Source: Blasia pusilla
Taxonomy: Eukaryota; Marchantiophyta; Marchantiopsida; Blasiales
Reading direction: 5' to 3'
DNA length: 64,000 nt
Assembly (NCBI GenBank): GCA_050084515.1
Contig: CM114272.1
Coordinates: 35,092,001-35,156,000 of the forward strand
Shown here: piece after piece, positions 59,401 through 64,000 of the stretch
Position numbering within the stretch: position 1 is the first letter of the stretch
Layout: each line of letters starts with the position of its first letter
The notes under the pieces: model-generated
Seen by the model: only the letters and a program-made list of their open reading frames with translations
The model's database searches: none
Told to the model about the DNA's origin: nothing
Made by a program: the position numbers and the translations under genes

Positions 59401-61105
59401 TCTCACTTGCCACAAACATTCAATTGATAGATATTGCACAATAATTATACTTGGTCGGGGACATAGTTAGCTACAACTTCAGCCATTTATATGTCATGAA
59501 GCTGATGCCTTTCTGGTCCAGTGCATCTTGTATACTTTGCTGGACTCAGGGAAAACTATATATAGTGCCTTCTCATGTCCCATTGTAGCATGAACAGCAA
59601 GTGATACCCAGAAACAGAAGGACCAAACAAACACAGCTACAGGAAATTATGAATTTAAGGTGGCAGACCACCCAACCTGGGAATACGAGTGCTGAAGTAG
59701 CTGCCGAACTTAGCATGCAAACATACAGAGCGATCGGCACACAAAAATGCCATCTTTGAGTAGTCATCACTCAGAACCTATTCATGCAACGGAAATGTTA
59801 ATCACCTGATAGAGATCATTTTCGGCAACGAGTTATGCTATAGTTACTCCTTAAGTCATTTACTCATTCAGTATCCAGTAACAACACAATGCTAATTCGA
59901 GGAGATGCATATTCAATGCCAACTTTGAGTAGTCACCAATCAGACCCTTTCCATGCACATGAGTTAATAATCACCAGAGAGCGGTCATCTTCAGCAAAGG
60001 GTCACACTATACACTCCTTACTTCATTTCTTTATTCAGGATGCAGTAACAACAAGATACTAAATAGAGCAACTACAGATTTTGATATACAGGACACAATG
60101 AGGCCATTCTTGACATTAATAGCTACACGAAGAGTAAAGTGGTTTCTTTGATTTGAAAGAATGTACTTTGGTACCATACTGTAGCATATTACACATAAGT
60201 GCATAATTTGCCTGACAACAGGGGTGACAATTTGCAGATTGTGTACCTGGAAATCGACAATCTCAGAGTTCAGGTGTCTCTCAAACTTGAGTGACAACTC
60301 TTTAAGCTCATAGACTTTCACCTGCGGAGGATAAATTCCTGTGGAAGCACAGAGGAGTAGTTCACTGGTCACCACACGCATCTATTACCATTTAAAGGTG
60401 AATATGTGGCTACTCAGTCTGAAGAAGTGTAATGCTCTTTGCGAAAATACCATGGGATTTATTCAAAGATCTAAGAGCAAACAAAAATAGGACCCTCACT
60501 GCTACTGAATTCGTCATGTACAGATACAACAACGAAAAGGTCATCAAGAACGACCAAAGTGAGAAACTTCAAGGATTTACAATTAGAAGCTTCGGTCGGA
60601 AAAACACACGAAACTGCTAGGAAGATTGTGAATTCCCAGTCATCGCAAGAATTGGAGCTGAAACTTCGGTGCCTGCACGGCTACGTCAAGTGTTGAGAGT
60701 ACGAGACGTACTAAACTAAGAAACAAGTAAAAATAATCACCTGAAACAACCAAATATTGTCCATCCCTAGTCGCTTTGATTCGGGTGGAAGCTGTATCAA
60801 ATTCCAAGTCCTGCAGAAGCTCTATCCTTCGCATATAATCTGCTCAATTCAAAGCGGGAAAATATTCCGGTCTTAGAGGTATCGACAACCGTGATTTGCA
60901 AGCGAGTTAATGCGCCCGGGTAATTTTGCAAGAGAACGGGTTCGTGGACTTAAGAAAAACAATTCAAAGCCTCGCAATAGGGACCAAAATGCCTACCATC
61001 ACTCTTCCGCAAGCTGCGTTGCTTGGCAGGAGCCACCCACGTTGCAAAGGAACGCTGTCCGGAAACATTATAAACTTTCACACCATTCAAACTTGTCACC
61101 TTCAT
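53474..61105 (-). CDS. NOL10: Nucleolar protein 10 (NOL10/Enp2), ribosome biogenesis WD-repeat protein
   Basis: Seventeen coding exons give about 740 residues: 60997-61105, 60741-60839, 60247-60338, 59677-59777, 59132-59222, 58765-58823, 58290-58410, ~58035-58105, 57125-57193, 56580-56632, 56297-56405, 55917-56087, 55625-55783, 55188-55280, 54881-55066, 54206-54462, 53474-53855. The protein begins MKVTSLNGVKVYNVS, the conserved Enp2 start; an in-frame ATG 18 bp upstream is possible. The N-terminal ~420 residues are the WD-repeat propeller (IKATRDGQYLVVSG, HGLIACGGEDGAIECFD, VLLYDLRSSTPLHVKDHMYG). DDRFSAMFSDKAFQVDEDADEF is the NUC153-type motif. An acidic stretch and an RG-rich tail follow. 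The family acts in small-subunit pre-rRNA processing in the nucleolus. The exon 7-8 junction does not keep frame with the most obvious splice sites, so exon 8's start is approximate. Confidence 0.94.
53485..53530. repeat. Purine microsatellite encoding the RG tail of NOL10
   Basis: On the minus strand this is a GGGGAA/GGGGGA repeat; it is read as alternating Arg-Gly and forms the end of the NOL10 protein, with the stop at 53474-53476. Length variation here would alter only the tail. Confidence 0.85.
59747..60060. repeat. Tandem duplication including the start of NOL10 exon 4
   Basis: Two copies with a period of 169 bp (anchor ATGCCATCTTTGAGTAGTCA at 59747, ATGCCAACTTTGAGTAGTCA at 59916). The first copy contains the real acceptor and first 31 bases of exon 4. 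The second, upstream in the transcript, is a decayed version in intron 3 ending near 60060. Further shared blocks include TTAATAATCACC/TTAATCACCTG and CAGTAACAACA. Confidence 0.85.
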
Positions 61106-62089
61106 ACCCCCCAGTCCAGACATCGTGTCGTCTTCCCCACGCAACACGGACTACCAGTCGATGCCACACAGCACTCGCAGCTTGATCACATAATCTCCCT
61201 CAAACGCTTGTTCGAATTCTCTCCCGTAATCAAATTTGCGACAGCAGTGCACGCGAGGCTGCACAGCACTCGCAGCGCCACCCCATACTCTCCTTCAACT
61301 CTATTTCTTCTCAAATCTCACTTGAAACCAAGCCTGCCGCATAAAACACAATTAAGCCACCGCTGGCGTTCACTGCCAACGCAATCACTACCTCTCCTTC
61401 AGCGCTGTTCGTACACTCCGCGAAATTCAAATTGCCACAGACGGTGCAGGGATGTGCAATGCTCTCGAGGGCCGAAGCTACAAACACCAGCCACTGCAAA
61501 CACTGCGGAATCACGTACCCTGCTCGATTACGTTCAAATGGCACCCTGAAAGTCGGAACTTCTCGTCCAGTGCAGTGCCACAACGCTTGGAGTAGAGCTT
61601 CGCTGCGGAGGCATGCGAGGGTTGAGGACAGGGCTTAGGGTTTTAGCGCCTGGAGACGACGTCCGACGAGTTATTAGTGCGTGTCAAATGAGAGTTTATG
61701 GGAGATCTTTTTATGCCGTAACAGATCCACACGCAACTTTTTAATTACTATTACTATTTCAGCGTACTATTACTATTTCAGGAAATAATCTGTTTTTTAA
61801 CATAAGCGGGTCACAATACACCCATAACTCAATGCATCTATTATACTAAGCGTGATAGAAGAAGTGGGTGTGAGACATCTCCTAAAAGGGAAATTATCAA
61901 CTTGGAAAAAAATAAAGCTCATAAAAGTGTGCTTGGGTTGCAATTCGTAGTGCGATCGCTTGAAGATGCGCGTGATCAATTCGAACTAGGAAAGCATAAA
62001 TGTGAAACGAAGTTGGAACCCTATTCCCTTATCCGTGTTAATCTTTATATGACACAAGAGGCTAAGGTGGTGGTGGTAGACGTTGTAGT
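61106..62089. other. NOL10 upstream region
   Basis: 61106-61640 is moderately GC-rich and probably holds the NOL10 promoter and leader; no motif can be fixed. From 61650 the DNA is AT-rich and leads into gypsy-derived sequence. Open frames on either strand are not conserved-looking. Confidence 0.45.
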
Positions 62090-63763
62090 GACGGATACTA
62101 CGTGGAAGGTTGTGCGAGCCCAAGTGGTAACACAAGGGAGATTGCTACAATGAGTAGCGATGGCGGTGAAGAAGACCCATCTCTATAGTCGACTTCACGA
62201 TGGACATCCATTTGTCCCCCTGGCCCTAGAGATAGATGTACAACTGTACCTTCAATGTTAGGAAGATGACATGACGCAAAATTATGCACATGGTCCTTCC
62301 AAACCATACCATCCCATCCCTCCAATAAGAGAACACCACATGCCAAGACATCTCGCACTCTCAAGATACTGCAGCATGTAGTCATGTCCAACGTCGTGGG
62401 TGGCGTCTACTGCAAGAAGACATAGTCTCCTTGATAAAACCTCTGGATAGTTGGTCGATAATCACCTCCCCAAATAGTTGCATATCTCAACGTATATCGA
62501 TGCAGCTCAATTGCCAAGTTCTCAAACCCCATGGCCATCACTCTCTCAAACAACTCAGACCGACCTTAGACAACATGCTCACATCCATACATTAGGATCA
62601 TCAAGGTTCAACAACTCACCAACATCTCGACGAATGGTCGCATGTAAATCAAACTCTCAACCATAAAGCAACAAATACAATGAGAAGGACGCTAAGGATG
62701 CTTGCCTACTAAATCTATATCCCATCGTTGACCACAACAACTGTAGGTCCCAATCTCCTAGGTGATCTCTTTGCGAGCCATACGTGCATAAACCTCTCTT
62801 CACCGTCTACACAAACATTTCCGCTAGTCCATCCGCCTTAGGATAATCTTGTGGAATAGTGCTGTGGTTGATCAACGCCTTATCACACAAGGCTTAAAAC
62901 TCCCCGCAAAACTCTGTACCCTAGTCTGTCAACACCTCAGTTGGTGCGCCATAATGACTCAACAATTGATCTAGGAAGGTATACATTATTTCCTCACTAT
63001 CTTTGTAAAGCAATGCAACTACCTCTATCCACTTTAAGAAGTGCTCGACCATCTTCAGGACATAACGACTATGGCGCTCCGTCAAAGGTAAAGGTCTTGC
63101 AAAATCCAAACTACATCTATAACCTACACTCATGATTGGTAGTGGATACAATTGTGGATTGGGAGCATTGAACGATGCGCAGACCTGATCGCACATCATG
63201 AATCTGGCAACAAATTGTTGAACCTCTGTCTACATGTCTCGCCACCAATACTGTATTTGGAGCAAGCTATACATCCGCTTCACTCCAAAATGATCCCAGT
63301 CCTTTTGGGCATGTTGCACCAAACGTGCTCTCTACGAAGGATGGGGCACTACACATACTTTATTATCCTCCTAAACTTGCAACACATGTGTATGCTCCTA
63401 TCAAAACCGTCGCGCTTGCTATAGGATCAAATACTGCTCTCTAGAATCCACTGTGCTTGCAACCTTGCCAATACGCAGGTACTCTAAGACTACTCCATCC
63501 TTGTGAATATTTCAACCAAGCTTCCCCATAAGCTTGTGGGACTCCATTAACCACTTAAGTGGCTGATGATCAGAATTGATGGTAAAGGGGTTCCCAAATA
63601 AGTAACACTTGAAATGCGCGATAGTCCACACAACAGGCAAGCACTCACCCTCATACAAACTATATTTGGCCTCCATAACATTGTTTGAGTAACTAGCGTA
63701 AGCCATCACAAACTCTCTACCCTCATAGTCATGTTGGATGAGTAGCGCTCCAAGCCCCAACAT
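62090..63763 (-). pseudogene. Minus-strand Ty3/gypsy RNase H-integrase fragment
   Basis: Read right to left. 63763-63512 is gypsy RNase H (GALLIQHDYEGREFVMAYAS, EAKYSLYEGECLPVVW, CYLFGNPFTINSDHQPLKWLM). After a broken stretch, 63199-62921 is integrase core (LPLTERHSRYVLKMVEHFLKW, then FLDQLLSHYGAPTEVLTD). Further remnants run to about 62100, with CHLPNIEGTVV near the end of pol. Frames are interrupted repeatedly. No LTR was identified on the left; the right end abuts copia-derived DNA. The order RT/RNase H before integrase marks it as Ty3/gypsy. Confidence 0.85.
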
Positions 63764-63789
63764 ACTTCAATCCGTATGCAATTGGAAAG

Positions 63790-64000
63790 GTCACCCCGTG
63801 ATAGATCTCCTCAATATTGGTATTTGGAGGGATTCATAGATGCTAATTGAAAAGGAATCGTGTTTGATAAACACTTTGCAATTATTTAGTACATCATCTT
63901 GGAAAGTGCTATTACAAGCTCGGCTTCAAATAAGCAATATATAGTCACTTTGTTTTTAACAAATATAGGAGCAACCAATGTAACGTACGAGGCGATATCA
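63790..64000 (+). pseudogene. Copia RNase H fragment, continuing beyond the window
   Basis: On the plus strand the frame ending GATNVTYEAIS at the window edge matches the GATNVACEAV part of the nested copia at 44884, and FGGFIDAN near 63820 matches its LLGFINID. Stops interrupt it. It is the same copia family, so a further copia copy probably continues past 64000. Confidence 0.65.

Noticed and set aside
60926-61549. 207-codon plus-strand frame over the NOL10 start
   Set aside because: It is opposite the conserved NOL10 first exon, lacks domain content and is rich in residues typical of shadow frames.

Overview
This window is nuclear DNA of a land plant. It carries intron-rich eukaryotic genes whose closest relatives by remembered family features are plant proteins: a DUF1677 protein, an EG16-type GH16 glucanase, an IBR3-type kinase-like/acyl-CoA dehydrogenase fusion, and the nucleolar protein NOL10/Enp2. 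It also carries abundant Ty1/copia and Ty3/gypsy retrotransposon debris. The species cannot be fixed from the sequence. Low gene density, moderately GC-rich genes in AT-rich spacers and the style of the gypsy pol fragments would suit a non-seed plant, but this is only an inference. No tRNA, rRNA, CRISPR or prokaryotic operon structure was seen.

Layout. 1-5306 is AT-rich spacer with simple repeats and no supportable gene. 5312-10286 is a nearly complete but dead copia element on the minus strand, with two LTRs, PBS, PPT and a perfect 5-bp target duplication. 10287-18209 alternates AT-rich and GC-rich sequence around the DUF1677 gene (13225-13758, +). 18210-18842 (+) is an intronless EG16 glucanase gene. 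18843-24708 is spacer with an LTR-element remnant and a 91-bp tandem duplication.

24709-31490 (-) is the IBR3 gene, which I resolve into 17 coding exons encoding 815 residues ending in a peroxisomal SRL signal. 31491-34521 is its 5' region followed by duplicated spacer. 34522-46794 is a stack of nested retrotransposons. A degenerate plus-strand copia element was invaded by a gypsy element in the same orientation, which was itself interrupted by a minus-strand gypsy element. Further along, the copia pol gene is broken by a ~255-bp insert and by a solo LTR with its own exact target duplication. 46795-52730 is spacer with long inverted repeats and a gypsy integrase scrap. 52731-53040 (-) may be a small two-exon gene. 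53474-61105 (-) is NOL10 in 17 coding exons. 62090-64000 holds another minus-strand gypsy fragment abutting a plus-strand copia RNase H fragment.

The four confident host genes do not form one pathway. They cover peroxisomal beta-oxidation-type metabolism (IBR3), small-subunit ribosome biogenesis (NOL10), beta-glucan hydrolysis (EG16) and an unknown function (DUF1677). The most informative material for a second look is structural: a hairpin loop inverted between the two LTRs of the first copia, fold-back duplications inside retrotransposon DNA, the solo-LTR insertion, and a partial exon duplication inside a NOL10 intron.
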